A stretch of DNA of 64,000 nucleotides from the NCBI RefSeq assembly GCF_000591055.1, contig NC_020388.1, positions 2,046,001 through 2,110,000 of the forward strand. Reading direction: 5' to 3'. Source of the DNA: Natronomonas moolapensis 8.8.11 (GTDB lineage Archaea > Halobacteriota > Halobacteria > Halobacteriales > Haloarculaceae). Both the position numbers and the translations under genes were made by a program. Below, piece by piece: positions 26,614-36,287 of the stretch; the first letter of the stretch is position 1, and the number at the start of each line of letters is the position of its first letter. Under the pieces are notes generated by a model. It saw only the letters and a list, made by a program, of their open reading frames with translations, ran no database searches and was not told where the DNA came from.

Positions 26614-28959
26614 TCATCGATTGTAGGCGTCCGTCCGCGTCGCGAGCGTCAGCGCGGCCGCCGGGAGGAACACGAACGAGGTCACGAGCGCGAACGTCAT
26701 CGCGAGCGCGACCGCGATCCCGAAGTTCGCGAGGACGGGGAACTCCGAGATGCCGAGGACGCCGAAGCCGAACAGCGTCGTCGTCCCCGAACCGATGACC
26801 GGGCGGGATTTCTTGACCATCGCCTCCCGCATCGCCGCTTTGGGGGCGGCCCCGCGGGCGAACATTTCCTCTTTGAACCGTTCGTGAACGTGGATCCCGT
26901 AGGTGATCCCGGCTCCGAGCGCGATCGACCCCGTGGCGACGGTCAGGGGGTTCCACGGGATCTCGAAGAGATACATCATCATCGAGATGAGCATCACGGC
27001 GCTGACGGCGACACTGACGATCAAAAGCGCCGACTCGCGGGCCGACCGGAGCGCGGCCGTCAAGAACAGAAACGCCATCCCGAAGCTCAGGAGGGTCATC
27101 GGATCCCGCCCCGAGGTGACGTTCTCGATGACGTTTCGGTTGACGACCGGCTTTCCAGTGACCGCGACGCGCTCGGTGCCGAAGTGCCACTCCCCTTCGG
27201 CCTCGATGTCGTCGATGAGGTGTCTGACCTCCTCGCCCTTGACGTCGCCGACGAACAGCTGGATGAGGATCTTGTTCGGCGTCTGCGAACGGGAGTCGAT
27301 CGGCAGGAGCTCGTTTTCGGCCTGCTGGTCGACGGTCTCGAGTAGCCGCGCGCGGCTCTCCGGAATCCCGCCAGCGGCCATCTCGGTCGCGCTCACGGCA
27401 CTCATCGCGGCGTTGACGTCGTCATGGTCTTCGATCGCCGTCTCGAACGCCGAGGCCCGCCGGAACGTCGCCGGCGAGTAGGTGTCGATCCCTTCGACGG
27501 TGACGTACATCACGTTCGGGCTCTCGGCGGTGTCCTGGAGGTCCTCGAGGTCCTCGCGCTCCTCGATGTCCGGCCAGTAGTCGAGCATCTCCTGTGTCGT
27601 CGGCACGTCGTGATACACCGCGGCGCCGCCGCCGATAGCGGCCACCATGACGAGCAACACTACGATCGGCGAGGCGGCGATGGCCTTCGAGCCGCCGTCG
27701 ACGAGCCGTTCGAGCCGCCCGTCGGCGGCGGTCGCCTCGCCGGCGTCGTTCCCGGATCCGTCGGTCGCCGCCGTGTCGTAGGCGCCGTCGTCGAAGTGGA
27801 CCAACAGCGCGACGAGGTACGTAAGCGAGAGTGCGGTCGCGGCGACGACGCCGAAGGCGGCGGTCGCGCCGAGCTGGCGGGTGGGTGGCACCGCCGACAC
27901 CAAAAGCGCCCCCAAGCCGATCGACGTGGTCGCCATCGCGAGCAACAGCGTGTTGCCGGTCGTCCGGGCTGCGGCTCCGGCGGCATCGACGGGCTCGCGC
28001 CCGTTCTCGCGCTCCTCGATGTAGCGGGTGTGCAACTGGAGGCTGAAGTCGATCCCCAGCCCGAGCGCGATGGGTAACACCCCGAGCATGATGGCGTTGA
28101 ACTGGAAGCCGACGATCCCCATCATGCCCAGCATGTAGATCAACGCGACGATCGCGGTCGAGAGGGGCAACGCCACCTCCCAGGTCCGTTCGACCCGTCC
28201 GCGCATGACGAGAAACACGATGGTGAAGATGATCGCAAAGGCGATCGCGAACAGCTGGACCATCTCGGGCAGCATCAGCCCGAAGGCGGCGGTTTCGAAC
28301 ACCGGCGTCCCGGTGATGGTCACGTCGACGTGCGGCGGGAGCCACGTCGCGTCGGTCTCGTCGGCGACGGTCTCCGAGACCACACCGCCTTCGGTACCCG
28401 GCAGGAACCCGAAGTACTGGTCCTCGGCGTCCGGAACGTCCACCTCGCCGTAGGTCGCGATGACGAACGCCGTCTGTGGGTCCGGGTTCAGGTTCGTCAC
28501 GAGGCGCTCGGCACTCGGGTCCATCGACGCGGTGCGGTCGATCGCGGCCCGAACGCCGCGTTGAGTCTCCGGTATCTCGCCGCCGTTGCCGGCCCGGACG
28601 ACGTCCGCGAGGCTCGTTACCGAGGTGAACTCGTCGGCCGAGGTGTAGCGGCCGTCGAGACGGTCGATAGCCCGGATCGTCTCGGGATCGTACAGCTGGT
28701 CGGTCTCGACGGCGACGTACACCGCGTTGCCGACGTCGAACTCGTCGTCCGCCTTGACCTCCTGCCAGTCCTGGTTGACCTGGGAGTCGTCGTCGATGTA
28801 CAGCTCCATCCCCAGGCTCATGTACACAGAGGTGGCCGCGATGCCCATCGAGGCGACGATCAACACGGCGACGACGGCGAAGATCACACGGCGGTTCGCC
28901 GCCGAGAAGCGGCCGATTCGCTCCAGTCGATCACGTAGTGGTGTGCTGTCGTCGCTCAT
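26614..28959 (-). CDS. RND/MMPL superfamily exporter
   Basis: A 781-residue membrane protein with the duplicated RND layout: one helix near residues 20-45, a large extracellular loop, five clustered helices (about 215-370), a second lone helix and loop, and five C-terminal helices. Sterol-sensing-like helices show LGVLPIALGLGIDFSLQLHT and, in the second half, ATGSIALGAGITYGIHVHER. Such exporters move lipids or hydrophobic compounds with ion motive force. It follows a COG1361 protein gene by 87 bp on the same strand, the common haloarchaeal exporter pair. Confidence 0.9.
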   Translation of the reverse strand: MSDDSTPLRDRLERIGRFSAANRRVIFAVVAVLIVASMGIAATSVYMSLGMELYIDDDSQVNQDWQEVKADDEFDVGNAVYVAVETDQLYDPETIRAIDRLDGRYTSADEFTSVTSLADVVRAGNGGEIPETQRGVRAAIDRTASMDPSAERLVTNLNPDPQTAFVIATYGEVDVPDAEDQYFGFLPGTEGGVVSETVADETDATWLPPHVDVTITGTPVFETAAFGLMLPEMVQLFAIAFAIIFTIVFLVMRGRVERTWEVALPLSTAIVALIYMLGMMGIVGFQFNAIMLGVLPIALGLGIDFSLQLHTRYIEERENGREPVDAAGAAARTTGNTLLLAMATTSIGLGALLVSAVPPTRQLGATAAFGVVAATALSLTYLVALLVHFDDGAYDTAATDGSGNDAGEATAADGRLERLVDGGSKAIAASPIVVLLVMVAAIGGGAAVYHDVPTTQEMLDYWPDIEEREDLEDLQDTAESPNVMYVTVEGIDTYSPATFRRASAFETAIEDHDDVNAAMSAVSATEMAAGGIPESRARLLETVDQQAENELLPIDSRSQTPNKILIQLFVGDVKGEEVRHLIDDIEAEGEWHFGTERVAVTGKPVVNRNVIENVTSGRDPMTLLSFGMAFLFLTAALRSARESALLIVSVAVSAVMLISMMMYLFEIPWNPLTVATGSIALGAGITYGIHVHERFKEEMFARGAAPKAAMREAMVKKSRPVIGSGTTTLFGFGVLGISEFPVLANFGIAVALAMTFALVTSFVFLPAAALTLATRTDAYNR

Positions 28960-29046
28960 GGTAGGATCCGGAACCGTCGACAGCGGGCGTGCTGTCGGTC
29001 GGTTCGTCCGGCCGTCCGCGCGACCGGGTGGCTGTGCTCGAACACG

Positions 29047-30705
29047 TCAGTTCCCGGGGGTGTTCCCCTGACGCCGCCGCGAGTAGACGATGCCGCCGAC
29101 GGCGACGAGCGAGAGCAGGCCGCCGGGAGCGAGCCAAAACGGCAACACGCCGCCGCTCGCCTCGACCTCGACGGGCAGGCGGTAGACGCTCGACATCTTG
29201 GTCTTGCCCTTCTCGTCGTCGTAGCGGACGTCCATCGCGACCGAGTAGGTCTTTGGGTTGGCGTCGCCGGTGGCCGAGAGCTCGAACGTCATGGTGGTCG
29301 TCTCGCCGGGATCGAGCGCTTCGACGTACCCCTCGTCGTCGTCGCTGTCGAGGGGGTCGCTGGCCCCGAGCTTCGCTTCGACGTCGGTGAGGCGCTGATC
29401 GCGGTTGTTCGTCACTGTCACCTCCACGAGTCGCGAGGAATCCGCCGTGATGGTCGCGTCGGTTATTTCGACGAGGAAGGCGTCTCGGCGCTCCTGGATA
29501 TCGACGACGAGCGAGTGATCGGGGTCGACCCGGTGCTCACCGTCGGCGGTTCGGTAGCCGACGTTCATATCGAGCGTCTTCGAGACGGGGTCGGCCTCGC
29601 GGCCGAGGTCGAACGGGAGATCGACCGTCGCTGACTCGCCGGGTGCGAGCGTGCCGGCCGAGACGGCGTTCTCGAGTAGCCGGACGTTCGGGTACTCGCT
29701 GGCGAGGCTGATGGACACGTCGCGGGCAGTCACCGGTCCCTCGTTGGTGATCGTCACCGCGACGTCGCCCTCCTCGTCGGCGTGCAACGTCGTTTCCTCG
29801 GCGGTCATCGAGAAGCTCTGCTCGGCGATCGCCCCGACGCCGACCGAGAGGCCGTCGTCGTCGTATCCCCGAATACCGTCGGGGTCGGTGTACCTGACGG
29901 TGCCGTCGAGTTCGTACGTTCGGTCGGGGGCATCGGGGGCGACGCTGACCTCGTAGGCGACGGATTTCGTCTCGCCGGGGGCGAGGTGGTCGATCCGGGC
30001 GGTGTCCCCCGCTCGCTCGCCAAATGTGAGCATTGAGCTCACAGACTCGAGCCGTAACGCGACGTTTCGGGCCGGTTCAGCGCCGATGTTCTCGATCTCG
30101 ACGGCGACCGTTCCGGTTTCGCTGATTTGGACGGCGGCGTCCCCGGCGCTCGACAGCGCGAACCGGGGACCGTCGTCGATCTCGATCTCGACGGTTCGGG
30201 TGACAGTCCGCGTGCGGTCGTATTCGACCTCGCCGCGCGGGAAATACCCGGACGTGTAGGAGTACTCGAGTTCGACGTCGATATCGTACGTGCCGGGGCT
30301 GGCGCCCTCGGGAACGTCGACGGCGATGGGCGCGGTCGTGGGTCGGTTCTCGGAGACGCTGCCGACCGAGTGACGGCCCGATTCGACGGTTATCGGCGCG
30401 TCGTCGGCGTCGACGTCGATCCGGACGTTTCGGGCGACCGTCACTCGATCGCGGTCCTGCGCGGTGCCGAAGTCGGCCTCGGCGTCGTTCGCGATCTGCA
30501 GGTCGAGTTGGGTACTCGTCCCCGGCGTCAGCGTGGGATCGGGGGCGAACACCTCGAGGTCGGGGTCGCCGCCCGCCGCGCCCTGTGCGCCGACGCTTCC
30601 GGCGACCCCGGAGACGAGAAGCGAACTGACGACGGCGAGGCCGACGACGGCAGCGAGCACCCGGTAGCCGAGGTCCCCGTCTTCCCCGTCGGTCCGCTCG
30701 CTCAT
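29047..30705 (-). CDS. COG1361-type exported Ig-like protein, exporter partner
   Basis: A 552-residue exported protein: a signal helix (about 13-40), four or so Ig-like/NEW3 repeats with recurring VTVTNEGPV-like and LAPGETKSVAYEV-like turns, and a C-terminal membrane helix (LPFWLAPGGLLSLVAVGGIV) with a basic tail. It is a likely extracellular, membrane-tethered partner of the RND exporter encoded next. A four-base ATGA overlap joins it to a 27-codon upstream frame that I do not accept as a gene. Confidence 0.85.
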   Translation of the reverse strand: MSERTDGEDGDLGYRVLAAVVGLAVVSSLLVSGVAGSVGAQGAAGGDPDLEVFAPDPTLTPGTSTQLDLQIANDAEADFGTAQDRDRVTVARNVRIDVDADDAPITVESGRHSVGSVSENRPTTAPIAVDVPEGASPGTYDIDVELEYSYTSGYFPRGEVEYDRTRTVTRTVEIEIDDGPRFALSSAGDAAVQISETGTVAVEIENIGAEPARNVALRLESVSSMLTFGERAGDTARIDHLAPGETKSVAYEVSVAPDAPDRTYELDGTVRYTDPDGIRGYDDDGLSVGVGAIAEQSFSMTAEETTLHADEEGDVAVTITNEGPVTARDVSISLASEYPNVRLLENAVSAGTLAPGESATVDLPFDLGREADPVSKTLDMNVGYRTADGEHRVDPDHSLVVDIQERRDAFLVEITDATITADSSRLVEVTVTNNRDQRLTDVEAKLGASDPLDSDDDEGYVEALDPGETTTMTFELSATGDANPKTYSVAMDVRYDDEKGKTKMSSVYRLPVEVEASGGVLPFWLAPGGLLSLVAVGGIVYSRRRQGNTPGN

Positions 30706-30904
30706 CGCGACCGCCCCCGACTCGGTCGGCGCTCGCTCGCCGCTATCGCCGAGCGCGCGCCCGCGGGTTCGGATGTCCGCGCCATACGCCGCCGCGACCG
30801 TGACACCGATCGGTTTTGCGGTTCTGTCTGGCAGATAGTCATTCGTTATCTATACAATACTATGAAACACAGATACTTATACCGACCGGTTCGCAGGGAC
30901 TGGT
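30706..30904 (-). promoter_or_regulatory. Promoter region of the exporter operon
   Basis: On the minus strand GGTATAAGTAT (about 30873-30883) is a good TATA box, with a second AT-rich stretch (TATTGTATAGATAACG) just downstream. The leader to the ATG at 30705 would be ~140 nt, unusually long for a haloarchaeon. No regulator gene is adjacent. Confidence 0.4.
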
Positions 30905-31344
30905 TCAGTCCACCAGATCCCCGGCCTCCGTGATCGCCACGACGGGAACGCGACGGTGCGGATGACGCGTTCGGTGACCGATCCGAGGAGGTGGCGTCCG
31001 ACACCCTGGTGCCTGTGGGTACCAATCACGACAGCGTCGACGTCGTTGTCGTCGACGTACTCGCTGATGGTCCGGTGGACTGCCCCCGGAGCGACCGACG
31101 TCTCGGTTTCGACACCCGGTTCGTCGCCGGCCTGACGGACGCGTTCGACCGCCTCGTGTCCGAGTTCCTCGATCTTTTAGACGGCCTCGGGATAGCCTCC
31201 GCCGACGCACTCTACTGGCCCACTGTCCACCACGAACAACCCGTGAATCCGGCCGTCGCATCGGTCGGCCAGATCGGCGGCGTGGTCGACTGCGACCTCC
31301 GAGGTTTCGCTCCCGTCCGTCGGCAGCAGAATTTCGCTATACGT
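30905..31344 (-). pseudogene. UspA-family gene, inactivated
   Basis: Reading down from 31344 gives a clear universal-stress domain: YSEILLPTDGSETSEVAVDH, then GRIHGLFVVDSG, and near the end VDAVVIGTHRHQGVGRHLLG and SVTERVIRTV. It is broken in three ways. The expected start codon is ACG at 31344-31342, 25-30 bp after a TATA-like box (CTTTTGTATT); TAA interrupts at 31179-31177; and a one-base frameshift near 30940-30955 moves the final VVAITEAGDLVD into another frame. An intact UspA gene exists at 52298-52681. Confidence 0.85.
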
Positions 31345-31424
31345 ACACAGCTACCCGCGGCACGAATACAAAAGCCAGCGTCGATACCCGCTCCAAGAGG
31401 AGAAGTCACGCGCGACAGCACGAC

Positions 31425-31676
31425 TCACGCACCCAACAACATGAACGCCGCCAGCGCCCCCGTGAGGACGGACGCGACCCCGATGAGCATCCCGAGGACG
31501 GCCAGTTGGGTCATTGCGCGTTCGGCATCCCGGAAGGTTTCGGGTCGTGGTGTGCGTTCGGGCAGCATCGATACCGGATCGACGGCGGGGGAATACATGA
31601 CATCCACGGTCGTTTCGGTCGGTCGTACCACCGTCCGAGCCGTGGCGATGGCACAGCCATCGGCGGGTGCGGTCAC
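31425..31676 (-). CDS. Small membrane protein
   Basis: An 83-residue protein with a GTG start at 31676 overlapping the stop of the upstream gene (GTGA). The first ~55 residues are hydrophilic; the rest is a single long or paired membrane segment (TQLAVLGMLIGVASVLTGAL). An internal ATG (MYSPAVDPVSM) could be the true start. No family recognised. Coupling to the PH-like membrane protein suggests a shared function. Confidence 0.6.
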   Translation of the reverse strand: MTAPADGCAIATARTVVRPTETTVDVMYSPAVDPVSMLPERTPRPETFRDAERAMTQLAVLGMLIGVASVLTGALAAFMLLGA

Positions 31677-32275
31677 TCCGGGATCGCCTCCCGCAACGTT
31701 TCGAGGGCGTGCCGACCCGTCTGCCGGTCAGTCGGACACTCGATCGGGTCGGCCGCCCCCCGTTCGACGACGAGGGCGACCTCCCGGGCCGAGAGCCAGT
31801 AGCCGACGACGACCGCGACGCCCAGCCCGATCAGGATGCCGCTGAACACGAGCACGGTGCCGAGCAGCCGGCTCGCCCACCCGAGCGTTCGGACGATCGA
31901 CTCCAGACCGCCGGCACCCGGGGCGTCGGGGACGGCGACGAGTTCCCCCGGCGACACCGCCAACAGGAGCGCGCCGACCGCGAGCGCGGCGAGCGCGTAG
32001 ACGAGCGCGCCGGGCACGTACCGCAACAGCGTCCGTGCGCCCGTCCGCCTGAGCGCGACCGACGTGACGTTCGGCCGGGGCGTCCGAACGACGGCGGGGT
32101 CCCGGTCGGGGTGGTAACTGAGGACGCTTCGGTCGGTAACGGCGATCCATCCCGGCGAAAGCGCCACCGCAGCGACCGGCGTCTCGCCCGGCAGCAGGCG
32201 GTCGTCGGGATCGGGGGCCGACGACGACAGATCGATCCGGTCGAGCACCCCGGGTTCCGCGAGACCGTTCGACAT
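31673..32275 (-). CDS. PH-like domain membrane protein
   Basis: A 200-residue protein. Residues ~20-80 (LLPGETPVAAVALSPGWIAV, TDRSVLSYHPDRDP) look like a bacterial-type PH domain, followed by two membrane helices (about 90-115 and 135-165) and a cytoplasmic tail rich in charged residues. Start at ATG 32275 avoids a poor TTG extension. It is downstream of the actin-family gene, 139 bp away on the same strand, and overlaps the small membrane protein gene. A membrane-anchor role is inference. Confidence 0.65.
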   Translation of the reverse strand: MSNGLAEPGVLDRIDLSSSAPDPDDRLLPGETPVAAVALSPGWIAVTDRSVLSYHPDRDPAVVRTPRPNVTSVALRRTGARTLLRYVPGALVYALAALAVGALLLAVSPGELVAVPDAPGAGGLESIVRTLGWASRLLGTVLVFSGILIGLGVAVVVGYWLSAREVALVVERGAADPIECPTDRQTGRHALETLREAIPE

Positions 32276-32414
32276 GGTTCTCCGCAATCAATTTCGGGCA
32301 CTCGGACAAATAGGCTGGGTCGGTTTCGGCATCCGAGGCGGCCCAGGTACCAGACGAGGGGCGGCCCGGGAACTCGGTGCGAGCGCGCGGGCGAGCGAAC
32401 TCGACGCGCGGTGG

Positions 32415-33560
32415 CTAGAGGTTCGATGCGAGGTAGCCGGCCATCTCGTAGGCCCCCTCCGCGGCGGCGAGGTCGGGTCGGTCGGCGCGTATCGCGGTGA
32501 CGTCGCGTTTTAGTTCGTCGCTGAGCCGCGTTTCGACCTCCTCGACGATTCCCGGCAGACACGCCATCCCGCCGGTCAGCACGATCGGCTTCTCGAGGGC
32601 GAGTTGATAGACTTTCATGTGACTGTTCGCGAGTTCCGGGAGGAAGCCGTTCGCGACCTCGTCGACCACCTCGTCGACGTACTCGTCGCAGGCGTCCATC
32701 ACGCTGTCCTCGATTGTGAACTCGTGGGAGCCCCCGCCGGGCTGTTGGATGACGTCGGTGAAGGGCTCGAAGCTCTCGAAGTCCGCGTGGTCTTCTTTGT
32801 ACTCGCGGGCCGTCGTGAGGTCGATGTTGACTCGCCCCTGGGTCTCCTCTTCGACGTAGTTGGCGACCCGTCGGTCGATCTCGTTGCCGGTGATCGACCC
32901 CGTCGAGAGCGGGACGAGCTGTTCGCCCCGGCGGTACGCACAGACCTCGAGGTTGGTCGAACCCATGTTGATCGCCACGAAGATGTCGTCGATCGCGTCC
33001 AGTTGGCTCTCGAAGGCCGGCAGCGAGCCACAGAGGGATTCGGGGTAGCTTCGGACCAACTCGCCGCCGATCGAACTCCCTTCGATGACCGCCTCGAGGT
33101 TTGCCAACCCGGCCTCGTTGTCGATCGTCGGGATGGCGTACACGACGGCGCTGTTCTCGGGGATGTCGTTGGCCGCGAGCAGTTCCCGAAAGAAGGTCGC
33201 CGCCGCCTCGGCGCTGTCGTCGTCCTCCGGTAGTCCCGACCGAAGCATGAACTCGACAGTGTCGGGGTACTCGATCGCGGCCTCCTCGCCGTAGAGGACG
33301 CGTTCCTCGCCGGTCAGTACGTCCTCGTAGGTGGCCAGACACGTCAGCGTCCGGACGACTTCGGTCCCCTCGCCGTCCGGTGAGGGGTAGACGACGACGG
33401 TCCTCGTGCTGCCGAGTTTGACCCCGACCGGAGCGACGCCGTCGCCCCCGTTGGCCACGTCGCCTCCGGACGCCGACGTCCCGTCACCGTCGGCCGATCC
33501 GTCGTCGGCCGCACCCGTATCACCGTTAGCGCCCTCGCCGTCGGACTCCGTTTCACTCAT
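32415..33560 (-). CDS. Actin-family protein (salactin/volactin-like, MreB-related)
   Basis: A 381-residue protein. Residues 1-42 are a disordered acidic Gly/Asp/Ser tail; the actin fold starts at VGVKLGSTRTVVVYP (phosphate-1 loop, ~46-60). Phosphate-2 is VAINMGSTNLEVCAYRRGE and the adenosine loop is VLTGGMACLPGIVEEV near residue 325. It resembles the haloarchaeal actin homologues described as salactin in Halobacterium and volactin in Haloferax, which form dynamic filaments. TATA box GGGTATATGA lies ~25-30 bp upstream, followed by the short palindrome GCCCAAGGGC (read on the plus strand, 33571-33580). Confidence 0.8.
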   Translation of the reverse strand: MSETESDGEGANGDTGAADDGSADGDGTSASGGDVANGGDGVAPVGVKLGSTRTVVVYPSPDGEGTEVVRTLTCLATYEDVLTGEERVLYGEEAAIEYPDTVEFMLRSGLPEDDDSAEAAATFFRELLAANDIPENSAVVYAIPTIDNEAGLANLEAVIEGSSIGGELVRSYPESLCGSLPAFESQLDAIDDIFVAINMGSTNLEVCAYRRGEQLVPLSTGSITGNEIDRRVANYVEEETQGRVNIDLTTAREYKEDHADFESFEPFTDVIQQPGGGSHEFTIEDSVMDACDEYVDEVVDEVANGFLPELANSHMKVYQLALEKPIVLTGGMACLPGIVEEVETRLSDELKRDVTAIRADRPDLAAAEGAYEMAGYLASNL

Positions 33561-33647
33561 ACCGGATCATCGCCCAAGGGCATCATATACCCTTTCCTCG
33601 TAACCGCTGGCGAGGGTTTATATCCGGTCAGGGGAGCAAGACGTCCC

Positions 33648-34262
33648 ATGCCCGAACTGACCCCGGGACGTCGCAGGGCGTTGAAACGGACCGCCGCGAT
33701 CCTGACCGGACTGGGGACCGCGGTGGGGATCGGATACGCCGGGTCGCGGCCCTCTGCCGCGCTCGAAGCGGACGATCGTTTCCTGGCCGAGGACGTTCGA
33801 GTCGAGCGAAACGACGGGGAGTTGGACGCCGTCACGATCGAACCGACGTTCGAACTCGCGTGGGCGGATTTCGGTGGCGGCGTCGAAACCGTCGAAATGA
33901 CGGTTTCGGCCGCCCTCGAGGGTGAAGGCGGGTTCGACGTGCTGTTCGACGCCCCCGTCACCGACGGCGCCGTGACGGTCGACGGTAACGGGTTCGATCG
34001 GACGGACGGGACGGCGACGATAGCGCTCGACCGCTTCGATCTGACGGCGACCGGCTCCGCGGTCACCCTCGGCGACTTCGGCGGCGACCTCGCGCCGGGG
34101 GCCTCGAAAACGACGGGCGTCGAGTTAACGATCCGAATAGACGTCGTCGGCGCGCAGTCGGAGACGGTGACGACCGTCGAGACGGCGTCGTTCGGCGTGA
34201 CCGTTCACAACCCCGAGGGCGAGACCTCGACGGTCGGGCGTGCGAACACCGACGCGACGTGA
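33648..34262 (+). CDS. Exported haloarchaeal protein of unknown function
   Basis: A 204-residue protein with an N-terminal RRRALKRTAAILTG and a hydrophobic stretch ending YAGSRPSAA, a Tat-like or membrane-anchor signal. The remainder is beta-rich with FELAWADFGGGVETVEMTVS, like a C2/LEA-type domain seen in haloarchaeal surface proteins. A TATA box (GTTTATATCC, ~33615-33624) is ~25-30 bp upstream. It is divergent from the actin-family gene, 87 bp apart. Confidence 0.65.
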   Translation: MPELTPGRRRALKRTAAILTGLGTAVGIGYAGSRPSAALEADDRFLAEDVRVERNDGELDAVTIEPTFELAWADFGGGVETVEMTVSAALEGEGGFDVLFDAPVTDGAVTVDGNGFDRTDGTATIALDRFDLTATGSAVTLGDFGGDLAPGASKTTGVELTIRIDVVGAQSETVTTVETASFGVTVHNPEGETSTVGRANTDAT

Positions 34263-34362
34263 TCGCGGACGGCACCCGAGGGGTCAACGACCGCGAATCG
34301 GGGCCCGGCCGGTCGGACCGCCACGTCGCCGGATACAAGACGAAGCCACGGGACGGTCGAAC

Positions 34363-35127
34363 ATGGACCTCGCCGAATTCAGCGGCCGGCTGAACGACCG
34401 TCTCGACCACGACGTCTACGCCGACGTCGACGCCAGCGCCAACGGGCTCCAGGTCGGCCCGACCGACGCCGCCGTCGAGCACGCCGCGTTCGCCGTCGAC
34501 GGCGCGGCGGCGACCGTCCGGGAAGCGGCGGCCGTCGGGGCTGACGTCCTCGTCGTCCACCACGGGTTCGTCTGGGGCGGCCTGGATCGGGTGACAGGTC
34601 CCGAATACGACCGCATCGCCTCGTGTGTCGACGCCGATGTCGCGCTGTACGTCTCGCATCTCCCGCTGGACGGCCACGACGAGTTCGGTAACGCCGCCGG
34701 ATTGGCGTCGTTTCTCGGCTGTGAGGAGTGTGTGCCGTTCGGCGAGTACGACGGCGTCACGATTGGTCAGCGCGCCCGCCTGAGTTCCCCGTGGTCGGTG
34801 GGGGGACTCCGCGATCGGCTCGACGAGCTCGACACCGGCGGCCGACCAGTTCGGACCCTCGAGTTCGGCCCGGAAACGATCGAGGACGTCGCGATCGTGA
34901 CCGGATCGGGTGCCGACTGGATCCGCGAGGCGGCCGACGCCGGCGTCGACGCGCTCGTTACCGGCGAGGGCAAACAGAAGGCGTACCATGAGGCACGGGC
35001 CGCCGGAGTAACCGTCTTTCTCGCCGGCCACTACGCGACAGAGACGTTCGGCGTCCGACGGCTCGAGCGCCTCGTCGCGGACTGGGGGATCGAGACGACG
35101 TACGTCGATCATCCGACCGGGTTGTGA
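34363..35127 (+). CDS. NIF3-like dinuclear metal-centre protein
   Basis: A 254-residue protein with NIF3 metal-binding motifs: VLVVHHGFVWGG with the paired histidines, then YVSHLPLDGHDEFGNAAGLA, and C-terminal GEGKQKAYHEARAAGVTVFLAGHYATE. The family forms hexamers with two metals; one biochemical role is GTP cyclohydrolase-like, but the cell role is unsettled. It lies 100 bp after the exported protein gene and ends tail-to-tail with egsA. Confidence 0.9.
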   Translation: MDLAEFSGRLNDRLDHDVYADVDASANGLQVGPTDAAVEHAAFAVDGAAATVREAAAVGADVLVVHHGFVWGGLDRVTGPEYDRIASCVDADVALYVSHLPLDGHDEFGNAAGLASFLGCEECVPFGEYDGVTIGQRARLSSPWSVGGLRDRLDELDTGGRPVRTLEFGPETIEDVAIVTGSGADWIREAADAGVDALVTGEGKQKAYHEARAAGVTVFLAGHYATETFGVRRLERLVADWGIETTYVDHPTGL

Positions 35128-35148
35128 TCCGGCGGCCGACGGTCGCGC

Positions 35149-36207
35149 TCAGAGCACTCCCGTCGTCGTCGCGGCCTCGATCGCCGCGTCCTCGTCGATG
35201 CCGTCGCCCAAGATCGTGTAGCGGTCCCGTATCCCGTGGGCGCTCGTCATCGCCCGGACGAACTGTTCGTTCTCTATCCCGAGCCCGTCGGCGGTCGTCG
35301 GCGCGTCGATCCCGGCCAACGCGTCCCTGACACGACGCCACTCGCCGCTTTCGCCGCTGTGGAGATACTCCGTGACGATCGAGGCGACGCCGACCTGGTG
35401 GCCGTGAAGCGCCGCGCCCGGCGCGAGCCGGTCGAGTTGGTGGGAGATGAGGTGCTCGGCTCCCGACGCCGGCCGCGAGGAGCCGGCGATCGACATCGCG
35501 ACCCCGGAGGAGACGAGCGCCTTCACGACGACCCACGCGGACTCCTCCAGGCCTCGCTTGATCGACGCCGACCGATCGACCAGCATTTCCGCCGTCATCT
35601 GCGAGAGCGCGCCCGCGTACTCGCTGTACTCGACGTTTTTCAACCGGTGGGCGAGTTGCCAATCCTTGACCGCGGTGTAGTTCGAGATGATGTCGGCACA
35701 CCCCGCCGTCGTCAGCCGCCAGGGGGCCGCCGCGATGAGTTCCGTGTCGGCGACCACCGCCAGCGGCGGGTGGGCGGCGACGGAGTGCCGGGTGTCGCCG
35801 TCGGGAACCGATCCGCGCCCGGAGACGATACCGTCGTGGCTGGCCGCCGTCGGAACGGAAATGAGCCCACAGCCGCGCTCGTCGGCGGCCATCTTCGCGA
35901 TGTCGATCGGCTTGCCCCCCCCGAGACCGATGAGATAGCCCGCGTCAGCGGCGTCGGCCGCCGCCAGCACGTCCTCGACGGCCGAAAACGTCGCCTCCTC
36001 GACGGTCGTGATTGTGGGATCGATCCCGGCCCTCTGGAAGTCGGCCCGGAGCCGATCGGCCGCCAGCTCCCGCGGCGACGGGGTCGTGACGATCAGCGGC
36101 CGGCCGTCGAGATACAGCTCCTCGACGGCGTCGACGACCCGATCGAGGACGCCGTGGCCGACGACGACGCTCCGCGGGAGACGGATCCACGTCGATTTTT
36201 CGAACAT
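35149..36207 (-). CDS. egsA: sn-Glycerol-1-phosphate dehydrogenase
   Basis: A 352-residue enzyme that makes the sn-glycerol-1-phosphate backbone of archaeal lipids. The NAD site is LIGLGGGKPIDIAKMAADE; SVPTAASHDGIVSGRGSV and the zinc-binding Asp/His positions (ADIISNYTAVKDW, SGAEHLISHQLD, LHGHQVGVASIV) match the family. Start at ATG 36207 (MFEKSTWIRLPRSVVVGHG). A run of five T on the minus strand before this start is absent, and the promoter is unremarkable. It is a strong archaeal marker. Confidence 0.95.
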   Translation of the reverse strand: MFEKSTWIRLPRSVVVGHGVLDRVVDAVEELYLDGRPLIVTTPSPRELAADRLRADFQRAGIDPTITTVEEATFSAVEDVLAAADAADAGYLIGLGGGKPIDIAKMAADERGCGLISVPTAASHDGIVSGRGSVPDGDTRHSVAAHPPLAVVADTELIAAAPWRLTTAGCADIISNYTAVKDWQLAHRLKNVEYSEYAGALSQMTAEMLVDRSASIKRGLEESAWVVVKALVSSGVAMSIAGSSRPASGAEHLISHQLDRLAPGAALHGHQVGVASIVTEYLHSGESGEWRRVRDALAGIDAPTTADGLGIENEQFVRAMTSAHGIRDRYTILGDGIDEDAAIEAATTTGVL

Positions 36208-36287
36208 ATCGACTCTCGGTAAGGCGGATGTAAAACCGTTCTCCCCGGCCGGCGATCCGGGCTCGGGGTCGCGCTGTAGCCTTCGTG

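Noticed and set aside
30706-30789. 27-codon frame overlapping the COG1361 gene start by ATGA
   Set aside because: Too short and Arg/Ser/Ala-rich; a long leader is as likely.
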